Assembly (NCBI GenBank): GCA_937924755.1
Contig: CALEVZ010000028.1
Location: 1-64,000, forward strand
Reading direction: 5' to 3'
Origin: an uncultured bacterium
GTDB lineage: Bacteria; Acidobacteriota; Thermoanaerobaculia; Thermoanaerobaculales; Thermoanaerobaculaceae
DNA: 64,000 nt
Shown: piece by piece, positions 9,259-16,999 of the stretch
How the letters are laid out: every line of letters starts with the position of its first letter
Numbering within the stretch: the stretch's first letter is position 1
Program-made: the position numbers and the translations under genes
Notes under the pieces: generated by a model
What the model was told of the DNA's origin: nothing
Databases searched by the model: none
The model's input: only the letters and a program-made list of their open reading frames with translations

Positions 9259-10743
9259 TTACTCGGCGCGGCCGTACACCCAGGCCAGGCGGTGCAGGCG
9301 GTGCGCCAGCGCCGGCGCCAGTGCCCCGGGGCCGAGACGAAAACCCCAGTTGCCGGCCGCCACCCCGGGAATGTTCATGCGCGCCTGCGACCCCAGGCCC
9401 GCCACGTCCTGGTGGGGAACGATGGCCAAATCGGCCACCGAGGCGAAGGCCAGGCGGATCATGTCCCAGTGCACCTCGCGGCCGTCGGAGTTGACGTACT
9501 CCAGAAAGAAGCGCCGCACCTGCGGGGAGGCCTCATCTCGCCACCAGCCGAGGGTGGTGTTGTTGTCGTGCGTACCGGTGTATACGACCAGGTTGGGCCG
9601 GTGGAGGTAGGGAAGGAAGGCGGAGCGCTCGCCCGGTTCGAAGGCGAACTGCAGGATGGCCATGCCCGCTAGCCCCAGCTCATCGCGCAGGGCTCGCACG
9701 TCGTCGGTGATAAAGCCCAGATCCTCGGCCACCAAAGGCAAGGGCCCCAGGGCCGCCGCCAACGCTTCGAACAGCGCCCGCCCGGGTCCAGGTGTCCAGC
9801 GCCCCTGGCGGGCCGTCGGCGCCCCCGCCGGGATTTCCCAGCACGCCACGAAGCCGCGGAAGTGATCCAACCGCAGGGCGTCCACCTGTCGCAGGTTGGC
9901 CGCCAGTCGATTTATCCACCAGTGGTACCCCTGCTCGGCCAGGCGCTGCCAGTCGTACAGGGGATTGCCCCAGAGCTGGCCGTCGGCGGAGAAGTAGTCG
10001 GGGGGGACGCCCGCCACCACCTCGGGTCGTCCCTCGTGGTCCAGACGGAAGAGGTGGCGGTTGGCCCACACGTCAGCGCTGTCCAGCGCCACGAAGATCG
10101 GCGCGTCACCCAAAAACCGGATGCCCCGGCGGGCCGCCTCGGCCCGCAGCCGTCGCCACTGGCGGAAGAACAGCCACTGCCGGAAAACGACTCGGCGTAC
10201 CTGACGCTCGTGCTGGGATCGCCACGCCGCCACGGCTTGGCGATCGCAACGCGCCAGGGGCGCCGGCCACTGCCACCACGGACGTTCGGCGTAAGCCCGT
10301 CGCAGGGCGGCGTAGGTGGCGTAGTCCTCCAGCCAGAACGCCTCCGCCTCGGCGAAGGCCTCCATCTCGGCAGGTGTCTGGTCGGCGGCGGCGGCCCAGG
10401 CACGCTCCAAGAGCTCCTCTTTCCATACCGCAACGCTCTCCCAGTCGACCCGTTCACCGTCTGCCGGCATGCTCCGGGAGATATCCTCCCGACTCAGCAG
10501 CCCCTGCTCCACCAAAAGCTCGGGGGAGACCAGCAGGGGGTTGCCCGCAAAAGCGGAGGTGGAGGAGTAGGGGGAAGCCCCCGGCCCGGCGGGATTCAAG
10601 GGAAGGACCTGCCACCACCGGGCGCCGGCCTCGTGCAGCCAATCGAGGTAGCCGACGGCGGCCGGGCCCACATCGCCGATGCCGAAGGGACCGGGCAGCG
10701 AGCTGGGGTGGAGGAGGATGCCGAAGGAGCGCGCGAATCGCAT
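9259..10743 (-). CDS. malQ: 4-alpha-glucanotransferase (amylomaltase, GH77)
   Basis: A 494-residue GH77 enzyme that transfers alpha-1,4-glucan segments in maltodextrin/glycogen metabolism. It has the family start RSFGILLHPSSLPGPFGIGD, the substrate-loop region around NPAGPGASPYSSTSAFAGNP, the nucleophile motif DALRLDHFRGF, the acid/base motif VAEDLGFITDDV and YTGTHDNNTTLGWW. The length is normal for bacterial MalQ. The ATG at 10743 gives the standard N-terminus; an ATG 14 codons earlier is possible. The open frame upstream of that is the antisense of the neighbouring EamA gene. No glycogen genes are adjacent. Confidence 0.93.
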   Translation of the reverse strand: MRFARSFGILLHPSSLPGPFGIGDVGPAAVGYLDWLHEAGARWWQVLPLNPAGPGASPYSSTSAFAGNPLLVSPELLVEQGLLSREDISRSMPADGERVDWESVAVWKEELLERAWAAAADQTPAEMEAFAEAEAFWLEDYATYAALRRAYAERPWWQWPAPLARCDRQAVAAWRSQHERQVRRVVFRQWLFFRQWRRLRAEAARRGIRFLGDAPIFVALDSADVWANRHLFRLDHEGRPEVVAGVPPDYFSADGQLWGNPLYDWQRLAEQGYHWWINRLAANLRQVDALRLDHFRGFVACWEIPAGAPTARQGRWTPGPGRALFEALAAALGPLPLVAEDLGFITDDVRALRDELGLAGMAILQFAFEPGERSAFLPYLHRPNLVVYTGTHDNNTTLGWWRDEASPQVRRFFLEYVNSDGREVHWDMIRLAFASVADLAIVPHQDVAGLGSQARMNIPGVAAGNWGFRLGPGALAPALAHRLHRLAWVYGRAE

Positions 10744-10823
10744 CGGTGCATGGTACTGCGTCACCCCTGGGAGTCTCCCCGGCATGGGTGAACGGAAAAA
10801 GCGGCGAGCGCAGGCCCGATTGG

Positions 10824-11753
10824 CTACTCCGAGCCGGCCGGGCGCAGCCGCCCCAGTGCCACCGTGGCGGCCACGATCACCCCCGCCCCGATCACCGTGT
10901 CCACCGTGGGCACCTCGGCAAAGACCACGTACCCCCACCCGCCGGCAAAGACGATCTGCAAATAACTGTAGGACATGGCCCGTCCGGCGAGCTCCCGCTG
11001 TAAGCCGAGGGTGAGAAACACCTGACCCAGAAAGGTTGCCACCCCCACCCCCAGCAACAGCACCCACTCCCACCCCTGGGGCCGCACCGCCACCGGAATC
11101 ATGGCCGGACCGGCCAGCACCACCGACACCGCGGCGAAGTAGAACACCACCACCATGGGATCGTTGTGGCGCAGACGTCGTACCAGGGTGTAGGCGGCGG
11201 CCGAGAGCAAAGCCCCGGCCAGCGCCGCCGCCAGCGCCGGCAGCGGGTACCCTTGCCCCGGCAGGCCCAACGCCGACACCGGCCGGGCCACGATGATCAC
11301 CCCCACCAGCGACGCCAGGGTGAAGGCCACCTCCCTCAGCCGCAGCGCCTCGCCCAGGAAGACCCCGGCGATCAGAGCGGTGAACAGGGGGTTGGTGAAG
11401 TGCAGCACAGTGGCCACCGCCAGCGGCAGCTTGACCACCGAGTAGTAGAAGCACGACAGGGCCGCCAGGCCAAAAAGCCCGCGCAACACCAGCAGGCGGA
11501 TATCGGAGCTCGCCAGCGAAACCCGGCGAACCCTGATCGCCACCAGGGCCAGCGCCGAGACCACCAGCGCGCGGGCGAACACCAGCTCCATGGTGGGGAA
11601 GCGCTGGCCGGCCAGCTTCACCAGCAAGCTCATCAAGGAGAAGAAGAACGCGCTCACCGCCATGTACTTGAGGCCCAGAGACAGGCGCGCTGTCGCCGCC
11701 TCGCGCGGGGGGGAGAGTGGGGGCGGCGGCTGCTCTCGGCTGCTGGCGGACAT
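10824..11753 (-). CDS. DMT superfamily transporter (EamA family)
   Basis: A 309-residue, ten-span membrane protein made of two EamA repeats of five helices. KYMAVSAFFFSLMSLLVKLA starts the first repeat, and LSAAAYTLVRRLRHNDPMVV starts the second. The first about 28 residues are a proline-rich cytoplasmic extension. It resembles the RhaT/YdcZ/S-adenosylmethionine-carrier branch of drug/metabolite transporters, but the substrate is unknown. It lies upstream of malQ on the same strand with an 80-base gap, and divergent from ndh. Confidence 0.85.
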   Translation of the reverse strand: MSASSREQPPPPLSPPREAATARLSLGLKYMAVSAFFFSLMSLLVKLAGQRFPTMELVFARALVVSALALVAIRVRRVSLASSDIRLLVLRGLFGLAALSCFYYSVVKLPLAVATVLHFTNPLFTALIAGVFLGEALRLREVAFTLASLVGVIIVARPVSALGLPGQGYPLPALAAALAGALLSAAAYTLVRRLRHNDPMVVVFYFAAVSVVLAGPAMIPVAVRPQGWEWVLLLGVGVATFLGQVFLTLGLQRELAGRAMSYSYLQIVFAGGWGYVVFAEVPTVDTVIGAGVIVAATVALGRLRPAGSE

Positions 11754-11917
11754 CGAACCGCGGGCATGCTAGCGCATTCGCCCCACCCTCACCGCGGCTG
11801 GGGGAGCCCCTCGCCGACGGAAATGCGATGGCGTCTCTGGAATAGGTTCCCGCTCGGGCAGGTTGTGAAAAGCGGGCACAAGCGATGGCGCGTTAGCTCC
11901 GTCGCGGGGGGTGTGAA

Positions 11918-13240
11918 ATGACCGGGCGACATCGGGTGGTCATTGTCGGGGGCGGATTCGGGGGGCTGCACGCCGCCCGGGCACTGCGGCGTGCACCGGT
12001 GGAGGTGACCCTCGTCGATCGGCGCAACTTCCACCTTTTTCAGCCTCTCCTCTACCAAGTGGCGACGGGCGGCCTGTCCCCCGCCAACATCGCCGCGCCC
12101 CTGCGCGCCATCTTAAAGCGCCAGCGCAACGCCCGCGTCCTGTTGGGCGAGGCGGTGGGTCTCGACCCCCAGCGGCAAGCCCTGCTGCTTGCCGACGGTG
12201 AACTTACCTACGACACCCTCATCGTTGCCGCCGGCGCCTCCCACCACTACTTCGGGCGGGAGGAGTGGGCGACGCTGGCCCCAGGCCTGAAGACCGTGGA
12301 GGACGCCACCGAAATCCGCGGCCGCGTGCTGGCCGCCTTCGAGCAGGCGGAGCGCGCCGCCTCCCCTTCCGAGGTGCGTGCCCTGCTGACGTTCGTCATC
12401 GTCGGCGCTGGCCCCACCGGGGTGGAGCTGGCGGGAGCTCTCGCCGAGATCGCCCGGGTTACCCTGGCGAAGGAATTCCGCGCCATCGACCCGACGGCGG
12501 CCCGCATCGTCCTGTTGGAGGGCGCCGATCGCGTCCTTCCCGGCTACCACCCCGACCTCTCCGCCCGGGCCGAGGCGGCGTTGCGGAGGCTGGGGGTGGA
12601 GGTACGCACCTCCACCCTGGTCACCGACATCGAGCCGGAGGTGGTGCGGGTGCAACGGGGGGACATCGCCGAGTTCGTCCCCGCTCACACGGTGCTGTGG
12701 GCGGCGGGGGTCAAGGCATCCCCCCTGGGCGAGGTGATCGCCGCTGCCACCGGCGCCAGCCTCGACCGCCAGGGGCGCGTCCGGGTCAACCCCGATCTCA
12801 CCGTGCCGGGGTATCCGGAAATCCTCGTCATCGGCGACCTCGCCCACTGCCTGGGGCGGGACAGTCATCCCTTGCCCGGCGTCGCCCAGGTGGCCATGCA
12901 GCAAGGAGCTTACGCCGCCCGCCTGATCACTTCCCGGCTGGCCGGGCGAACGGTTCCCCCTTTCCGCTACCGCGACTGGGGGTCGATGGCCACCATCGGG
13001 CGACATGCCGCCGTGGCAGACCTGCTCGGAGTGCGCTTCTCGGGGTTTCCGGCGTGGCTGGCCTGGCTGTTCGTCCACCTGATGAAAATGGTGGAGTTCT
13101 CCAACCGCGTCCTGGTCCTCGCCCAGTGGGCGTGGAATTACTTTACCTTCAACCGTTCCGCCCGGCTCATCACCAACACGGCCGCGGCCCGCCCGGCAAA
13201 CCCCGCTCCCCTGCGCCACGCGAGTCGCCGCGCCGTCTGA
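11918..13240 (+). CDS. ndh: Type II NADH:quinone oxidoreductase
   Basis: A 440-residue flavoprotein predicted to oxidise NADH and reduce quinone at the inner face of the cytoplasmic membrane without pumping protons. The N-terminal FAD site reads VVIVGGGFGGLHAARAL, followed by HLFQPLLYQVATGGLSP; the NADH site is VIVGAGPTGVELAGALAE, and ILVIGDLAH with VAQVAMQQGAYAARLI forms the second FAD motif. The C-terminal amphipathic and hydrophobic helices (VHLMKMVEFSNRVLVLAQW) are the membrane anchor. The start ATG follows GGGGGGTGTGAA. Confidence 0.93.
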   Translation: MTGRHRVVIVGGGFGGLHAARALRRAPVEVTLVDRRNFHLFQPLLYQVATGGLSPANIAAPLRAILKRQRNARVLLGEAVGLDPQRQALLLADGELTYDTLIVAAGASHHYFGREEWATLAPGLKTVEDATEIRGRVLAAFEQAERAASPSEVRALLTFVIVGAGPTGVELAGALAEIARVTLAKEFRAIDPTAARIVLLEGADRVLPGYHPDLSARAEAALRRLGVEVRTSTLVTDIEPEVVRVQRGDIAEFVPAHTVLWAAGVKASPLGEVIAAATGASLDRQGRVRVNPDLTVPGYPEILVIGDLAHCLGRDSHPLPGVAQVAMQQGAYAARLITSRLAGRTVPPFRYRDWGSMATIGRHAAVADLLGVRFSGFPAWLAWLFVHLMKMVEFSNRVLVLAQWAWNYFTFNRSARLITNTAAARPANPAPLRHASRRAV

Positions 13241-13549
13241 AAGTGGGTCCGTGGGGAAGAAAACGCCCGCCACCGGGCACGCACCACCCCCGCACCCGCG
13301 CAGCCAACCCAGACCGCCCGGGCGAGGCACCCCCCGTGCCGCTGGGTGCGCGGGCCTCTGGCCCGCCCCCACGGCCGGCGGGCCTTCCCCGGTCGGAACC
13401 GTGTCCGTGTCGGTGTCTGTGTCCGTTTCCGTGCCCGTGCCAAGGTCGGCGCCGGAGCCCCCGTGCGGACCGGCGGTTCGGGCGCAAACTTCGGGCCGCC
13501 CCGGGTCGGCGCGGCCCTGTGAGGCGTCACCCCCGTTGCCGCGGTGCTC
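13241..13549. other. Intergenic stretch with a hexanucleotide microsatellite
   Basis: About 310 bases between the convergent ndh and phasin genes. The only structure I see is a run of degenerate GTGTCC-type six-base units at about 13401-13440, roughly seven units in a row. It would read as (VS)n on plus and as a Gly/His/Arg alternation on minus. Neither frame looks like a gene. Confidence 0.6.
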
Positions 13550-13966
13550 TTACTCTGCCGGTTCGGCTGGCGTGGGGGCCGGCTTCTTGGGCTTGGCTGC
13601 GGGTGCCGCCGCCTTCTTCATCTTTTCGATGGCCTTGGAGAGCTCCTCGACGCGCTTTGTCAGCGCGGCGATCTCCTTGCGGGTGGGCACACCCAGCTTG
13701 GCCAGCGCGGCGCTTACCTGCTCATCCACGTTGTCCTGCAAGCGGCTTAGCATCACGCCCACGCCGGCCTTGGCGTCCTGCAGCTTGCCCTTGACTTTGT
13801 CCACTTGCCCCTTGCTGCGGCTCTCGATCTCCTCGCCCTTGGCTACGAGGGTCTGAAACAGGGTCTTGCCCTCTTCCCCCGCCACCGCCAGAGCGCCCAT
13901 CCCGGCAAGCCAGATCTTGTGTGCGGATTCTCTCAGGTCTTCCTGCATATCCTTGGTTTTCTTCAT
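13550..13966 (-). CDS. Phasin-family polyhydroxyalkanoate granule protein
   Basis: A 138-residue phasin (PhaF/PhaI-type) predicted to coat polyhydroxyalkanoate granules. The N-terminal amphipathic part (ESAHKIWLAGMGALAVAGEE, then GKTLFQTLVAKGEEIESRSK) is the family signature. It is followed by a helical or coiled-coil stretch with a leucine/valine heptad-like pattern (about residues 85-115, LTKRVEELSKAIEKMKK) that could mediate oligomerisation, and an Ala/Pro/Lys-rich tail. GGAGGTGA sits just before the ATG. It lies 102 bases downstream of phaR on the same strand, the usual pairing of phasin with its regulator. No PHA synthase gene is in the window. Confidence 0.88.
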   Translation of the reverse strand: MKKTKDMQEDLRESAHKIWLAGMGALAVAGEEGKTLFQTLVAKGEEIESRSKGQVDKVKGKLQDAKAGVGVMLSRLQDNVDEQVSAALAKLGVPTRKEIAALTKRVEELSKAIEKMKKAAAPAAKPKKPAPTPAEPAE

Positions 13967-14068
13967 CTGTCACCTCCGTACTCAACGTTCGATGAGCGGT
14001 TCAGTGCTGCCGGCCCGCCGAACCCACGCTGGCCCGGGCGCGCCGGGGTTTTCCAACGCCTGCCCCTG

Positions 14069-14563
14069 CTATGACTCCGCCCCCGCGGGCTTGACCGACT
14101 TCCTCGCGGTCTTGGCCGCCGTCGGTCGCCGCCGGGGGGTGTCCGAGAGATCGCGCGCGCTTTCGATCTCCTGCAGAGAGCTTTCCAGTTCAGCCAGCCG
14201 CCGCCGCAGCTGGTCCATCTCCTCGCGAGCCTGCCGGATGGGCGCCAGGCGATCTACCGAAGCGCGCACCACCCGATCCACTCCTGTTTGCAGCCGTCCC
14301 ACCCCCTCGCTCACGGCGTGCTGGCCGAAGCGGATGATCTCGTGCAGCACGCTCTCCGGAAGCGCCGAGCGCCCCCGCCGGCCCTCCTCGGAGATGATCT
14401 GGGTGAGCGTCTGGGCGGTGACATCTTCGCCCGAGGTGTTGTCCACCACCTTGAGTTCCTGACCCTGGCGGATCCACACCGCCAGCTCCTCCAGGTGGAC
14501 GTAACGGCTCTCCTCGGTGTCGTACAACTTGCGGCTGCCGTACCGTTTGATCAGTCGGATCAT
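14069..14563 (-). CDS. phaR: Polyhydroxyalkanoate synthesis repressor PhaR
   Basis: A 164-residue regulator. Residues 1-60 are the PHB/PHA accumulation regulator DNA-binding domain (IKRYGSRKLYDTEESRYVHLEE, then VDNTSGEDVTAQTLTQII). A PHB-accumulation domain (LPESVLHEIIRFGQHAV) follows, then a coiled coil (about 110-140) and a basic tail. Known PhaR proteins repress phasin and their own genes and leave DNA when they bind nascent PHA granules. GGGAGG lies upstream of the ATG. Three copies of a 14-base motif flank and overlap the promoter, which strongly suggests autorepression. Confidence 0.93.
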   Translation of the reverse strand: MIRLIKRYGSRKLYDTEESRYVHLEELAVWIRQGQELKVVDNTSGEDVTAQTLTQIISEEGRRGRSALPESVLHEIIRFGQHAVSEGVGRLQTGVDRVVRASVDRLAPIRQAREEMDQLRRRLAELESSLQEIESARDLSDTPRRRPTAAKTARKSVKPAGAES

Positions 14564-14588
14564 GATGTCCGCCTCCCTGCAACGCCTG

Positions 14589-14668
14589 CCGCGTTGCGGC
14601 AATCGACGAACGTCAATATACCGCGTTGCGGCAAACTTGTCAACCCCCCCGTTGCCGCGTTGCGTCAA
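14589..14668. promoter_or_regulatory. Triple operator at the phaR promoter
   Basis: The 14-mer CCGCGTTGCGGCAA occurs exactly at 14589-14602 and 14621-14634, and with one change (CCGCGTTGCGTCAA) at 14655-14668. The start-to-start spacings of 32 and 34 bases are near three helical turns. The core TTGCSGCAA is palindromic. One copy lies just downstream of the predicted transcription start, one between the -35 and -10 boxes, and one upstream of -35. PhaR itself is the likely binder; known PhaR sites are TGC/GCA-rich. Confidence 0.8.
14615..14643 (-). promoter_or_regulatory. phaR promoter (TTGACA-17-TATATT)
   Basis: On the minus strand, TTGACA at 14643-14638 and TATATT at 14620-14615 are separated by exactly 17 bases, a near-consensus sigma70-type promoter. 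Transcription should begin near 14608, giving a leader of about 45 bases that carries the GGGAGG ribosome-binding site of phaR. The 17-base spacer holds one whole copy of the repeated operator motif. Confidence 0.85.
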
Positions 14669-14699
14669 CGCGCTCTGTTGCCGAGCTCTGAGCTTTCGA

Positions 14700-15960
14700 T
14701 GCCGAGTGCCAGTGGGCCGGAACCAAGCCTGCGAGCCTGATCCCCCCGCTACGCGCTGCGCCTGGTCGCACCGGCGCGCTGGCGGCATGTGCGGCCGTGG
14801 CGACCTCGAAGGGGTGACCGGCGAACCCCTCTGCCGCGTCCTCGGGGAAGAGGTTGGGGAGGCGACTGACCCACCGCTGCAGCCTCTGCCCCCCCTCAAA
14901 CTCCCCGTGCGGCCACGCTGCCGCCGTGCTTATGACGTGGGTCGAGCTGCGCCCCGCCATGCTGCGCATGGGGGTGAGCACCACCTGGCTGCCGCAGGGG
15001 CGCCAGAAGTTCTTGCCGCCCGAGAGGGGGACGGTTCCGGACGTGGAGCTGGGAGACCACCGCAGCTTCACCGAGATCCTGGAAGGGTTGCGTCACCAGT
15101 TGCAGCTAGAGGGCCCCGGCGGCGCCCGGCTCGTCGCCGCCGGGGAGCGCCTGGAGTTGCAGCTCACCACCACTTGGGGTGCCCGCCGCGCGGTGAGTTT
15201 GCCGGCGCGGGTGCTGCCCGACCCCCTGGCGGCGGTGCACCCTCACCGGCACCCCCATCGAGAACAACCTGGCGGAGCTCTGTTCGGTGATGGACCTGGC
15301 CCTCCCCGGTTACCTGGGCAGCCAGCGCGCCTTGGCCGCCACTTACAGCGCGCCCTCCACCGGCCAGCTGGAGCGGCACAACCCCGAGAGAGGCGAGCGC
15401 CGGCGCCCAGGTCGCCGGTTTCCCCCCACCCAGCAATTCCACCCCTGGCACGCACATCGGGATGCGGAGACTGCCTAAAGCGAGAGGGTTCTCACTGCGG
15501 GCACCGACGCCATTGACGGTGGCTCCCGGGGGCAGGCGAAGCTCGATCTGACGGGCAGGCAGCATCGCTTTGCTCGCCATGGTCTGCTCGAAGCCAACCA
15601 CCTTTACGAGGTCGCACCCGATGGCGATCGTCCGGTCGATGGAGTAGCCGCCGGCGGCGATCGCCAGGGTCGCCTCGTAGGGGGATGGTGCCAGGGTGCG
15701 GGGCGCCGGGAACGCCGAGGCCCTAACCCGCCCTTCCACCGCCATCGAACTCGCCGAAGCCGAGCCGGGCCCCGGGGACGACGAGCCATGGCACCGCGAA
15801 CAAAGTCGTTTCCTGCACCGCCGTCTTGTCCCGCCACTCCCACTCCACCTCCCAACGGCAACGAGTGGCTGGTCATGAACATTGCCGGTGATGCCGACGA
15901 AGGGAATGCGCGAAAGCGACATGAAGCTCTTTCGGCGCGCCATCGTGAACCCTCCGAAGT
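14700..15960. other. Gene debris between phaR and the Fur-type gene
   Basis: About 1.3 kb with no intact recognisable gene. Plus-strand 15230-15480 holds an SNF2 helicase fragment (listed separately). On minus, a frame around 15850-15730 reads VEWEWRDKTAVQET then LFAVPWLVVPGARLGFGEFD before a stop. Another frame, around 15690-15480, reads IAAGGYSIDRTIAIGCDLVK and LPARQIELRLPPGATVNG. These look like pieces of a broken gene I cannot name. Codon use is as GC-rich as the neighbours. Confidence 0.5.
14938..15480 (+). pseudogene. SNF2-family helicase remnant
   Basis: From about 15240, one frame reads TLTGTPIENNLAELCSVMDL then ALPGYLGSQRALAATYSAP. This matches the helicase motif III region of SNF2/HepA ATPases (TGTPIENNL..L, with a leucine-rich helix and PGYLGS following). 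No Walker A, DEAH box or C-terminal helicase lobe is present. The preceding sequence is open in another frame (RSFTEILEGLRHQLQLEGPG and LELQLTTTWGARRAVSLPAR), which I do not recognise and which may or may not belong to the same gene. This is a decayed fragment, not an active gene. Confidence 0.6.
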
Positions 15961-15961
15961 G

Positions 15962-15990
15962 TTGACACCAGACAAGTGACCTTCTATATT
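15962..15990 (+). promoter_or_regulatory. Promoter of the Fur/PerR-type gene (TTGACA-17-TATATT)
   Basis: TTGACA at 15962-15967 and TATATT at 15985-15990 with a 17-base spacer, identical in boxes and spacing to the phaR promoter. The expected transcription start is about 15997-16000, the same place as the ATG at 16000, so the transcript appears leaderless. The AT-rich -10 region (CTATATTGGAATCGTTATGAAG) is also the only place for an autoregulatory Fur/PerR-like site, but its dyad symmetry is weak. Confidence 0.8.
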
Positions 15991-15999
15991 GGAATCGTT

Positions 16000-16524
16000 A
16001 TGAAGACGGAGTCGCTAGGGATAAACTCCAATTCGACCGCGGCAACCCTCCACCAGGCGGGCCTGCGCGTCACCGGGCCGCGGCTGGCGATTCTTGAGTT
16101 GCTTCGCCACGACTCCTCCCATCCGACAGCGGAGCAGGTGTACCAGCGCCTTCGCCCCACCCATCCGGGGCTTTCTCTCTCGACGGTCTACAACGCCCTC
16201 GAAGCCTTCAGTCGCCGCGGGTTGTGCCGGCGCATGCCCCCCGTGGGCGGCAGCCAGCGTTACGACGGCACCGTCGAACCCCACCACCACGCCCTGTGTA
16301 TCCGCTGCGGGCTCATTTATGATCTTCCCCCGGAGGTGTACCAGCCGTCTCCGCCGCCCCCGCAGCTCCAGCCCGGCTTGAGGGTTCGCGGCGTGCAGGT
16401 CACCTTCGAGGTCATCTGCGCCAACTGCCAGTCGCTCGCCGAGGGCGAGGCAAGGGTGGCGAGCGACAGCGGTTCCCTGCTGGATTCCCACACACGAGAA
16501 GGAGGTGTGAAATGCCCGAGCTGA
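16000..16524 (+). CDS. perR: Fur-family regulator, PerR-like
   Basis: A 174-residue Fur-family repressor. The N-terminal winged helix reads LHQAGLRVTGPRLAILELLR, then HPTAEQVYQRLRPTHPGLSL and STVYNALEAFSRRGL. The dimerisation domain has the metal residues VEPHHHALCIRCG (first CxxC) and VICANC (second CxxC for structural zinc). The first ligand set and the adjacent rubrerythrin point to a peroxide sensor (PerR) rather than an iron sensor. The C-terminal 30 residues are an unusual tail overlapping the rubrerythrin start by 13 bases. No ribosome-binding site precedes the ATG; a GTG at 15976 is the only alternative. Confidence 0.88.
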   Translation: MKTESLGINSNSTAATLHQAGLRVTGPRLAILELLRHDSSHPTAEQVYQRLRPTHPGLSLSTVYNALEAFSRRGLCRRMPPVGGSQRYDGTVEPHHHALCIRCGLIYDLPPEVYQPSPPPPQLQPGLRVRGVQVTFEVICANCQSLAEGEARVASDSGSLLDSHTREGGVKCPS

Positions 16525-16928
16525 AAGGCAGCAAGACCCAGGAAAACCTGAAGTACGCGTTTGCCGGTGAGTCCCAGGCCAACCGGCGCTACCTGTACTT
16601 CGCCAAGGCTGCAGATATCGAGGGGTATCCCGAGGTGGCAGGACTGTTCCGTGACACGGCCGAGGGCGAGACGGGCCATGCCCACGGCCATCTCGACTAC
16701 TTGAAGAAGGTGGGTGATCCCGCCACCGACCTGCCCATCGGCGACGTCCAGGAGATGCTGGCCGCCGCAGTGGCTGGGGAAACTCACGAGTACACCGACA
16801 TGTACCCCTCCATGGCCAAGACCGCCCGGGAGGAGGGTTTCCCGGAAATCGCCGACTGGTTCGAGACCCTCGCCAAGGCGGAGCGCTCCCACGCCGGCAA
16901 GTTCCAGAAAGCTCTGGAAAACCTCTAA
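16512..16928 (+). CDS. rbr: Rubrerythrin (diiron domain only)
   Basis: A 138-residue rubrerythrin with the ferritin-like diiron four-helix bundle ([15 protein letters not shown], then [25 protein letters not shown] and [14 protein letters not shown] supplying Glu/His ligands) but without the C-terminal rubredoxin [Fe(SCys)4] domain of classical rubrerythrin. It should reduce hydrogen peroxide using an external electron donor. GGAGG precedes the ATG inside the regulator gene. With the two genes that follow it forms a recurring cluster in deep-branching bacteria. Confidence 0.92.
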   Translation: MPELKGSKTQENLKYAFAGESQANRRYLYFAKAADIEGYPEVAGLFRDTAEGETGHAHGHLDYLKKVGDPATDLPIGDVQEMLAAAVAGETHEYTDMYPSMAKTAREEGFPEIADWFETLAKAERSHAGKFQKALENL

Positions 16929-16936
16929 CGAAACCG

Positions 16937-16963
16937 GCCGGGGCGGCCACCCGCCGCCCCGGC
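16937..16963 (+). other. Strong hairpin between rubrerythrin and the Fe-S gene
   Basis: Perfect 11-bp inverted repeat GCCGGGGCGGC/GCCGCCCCGGC with a 5-base loop (16937-16947 and 16953-16963). There is no U-run after it, so it is more likely an mRNA-stabilising or attenuating structure that sets rubrerythrin apart from the downstream genes than a full terminator. Confidence 0.6.
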
Positions 16964-16999
16964 TCTCACTTCCTCCGGTGACCCCGAAGGAGAGCTCGG

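Noticed and set aside
13138-13530. Possible small Gly/His/Arg protein over the microsatellite
   Set aside because: Reads only because of the hexanucleotide repeat; it overlaps the ndh 3' end and has no start signal.
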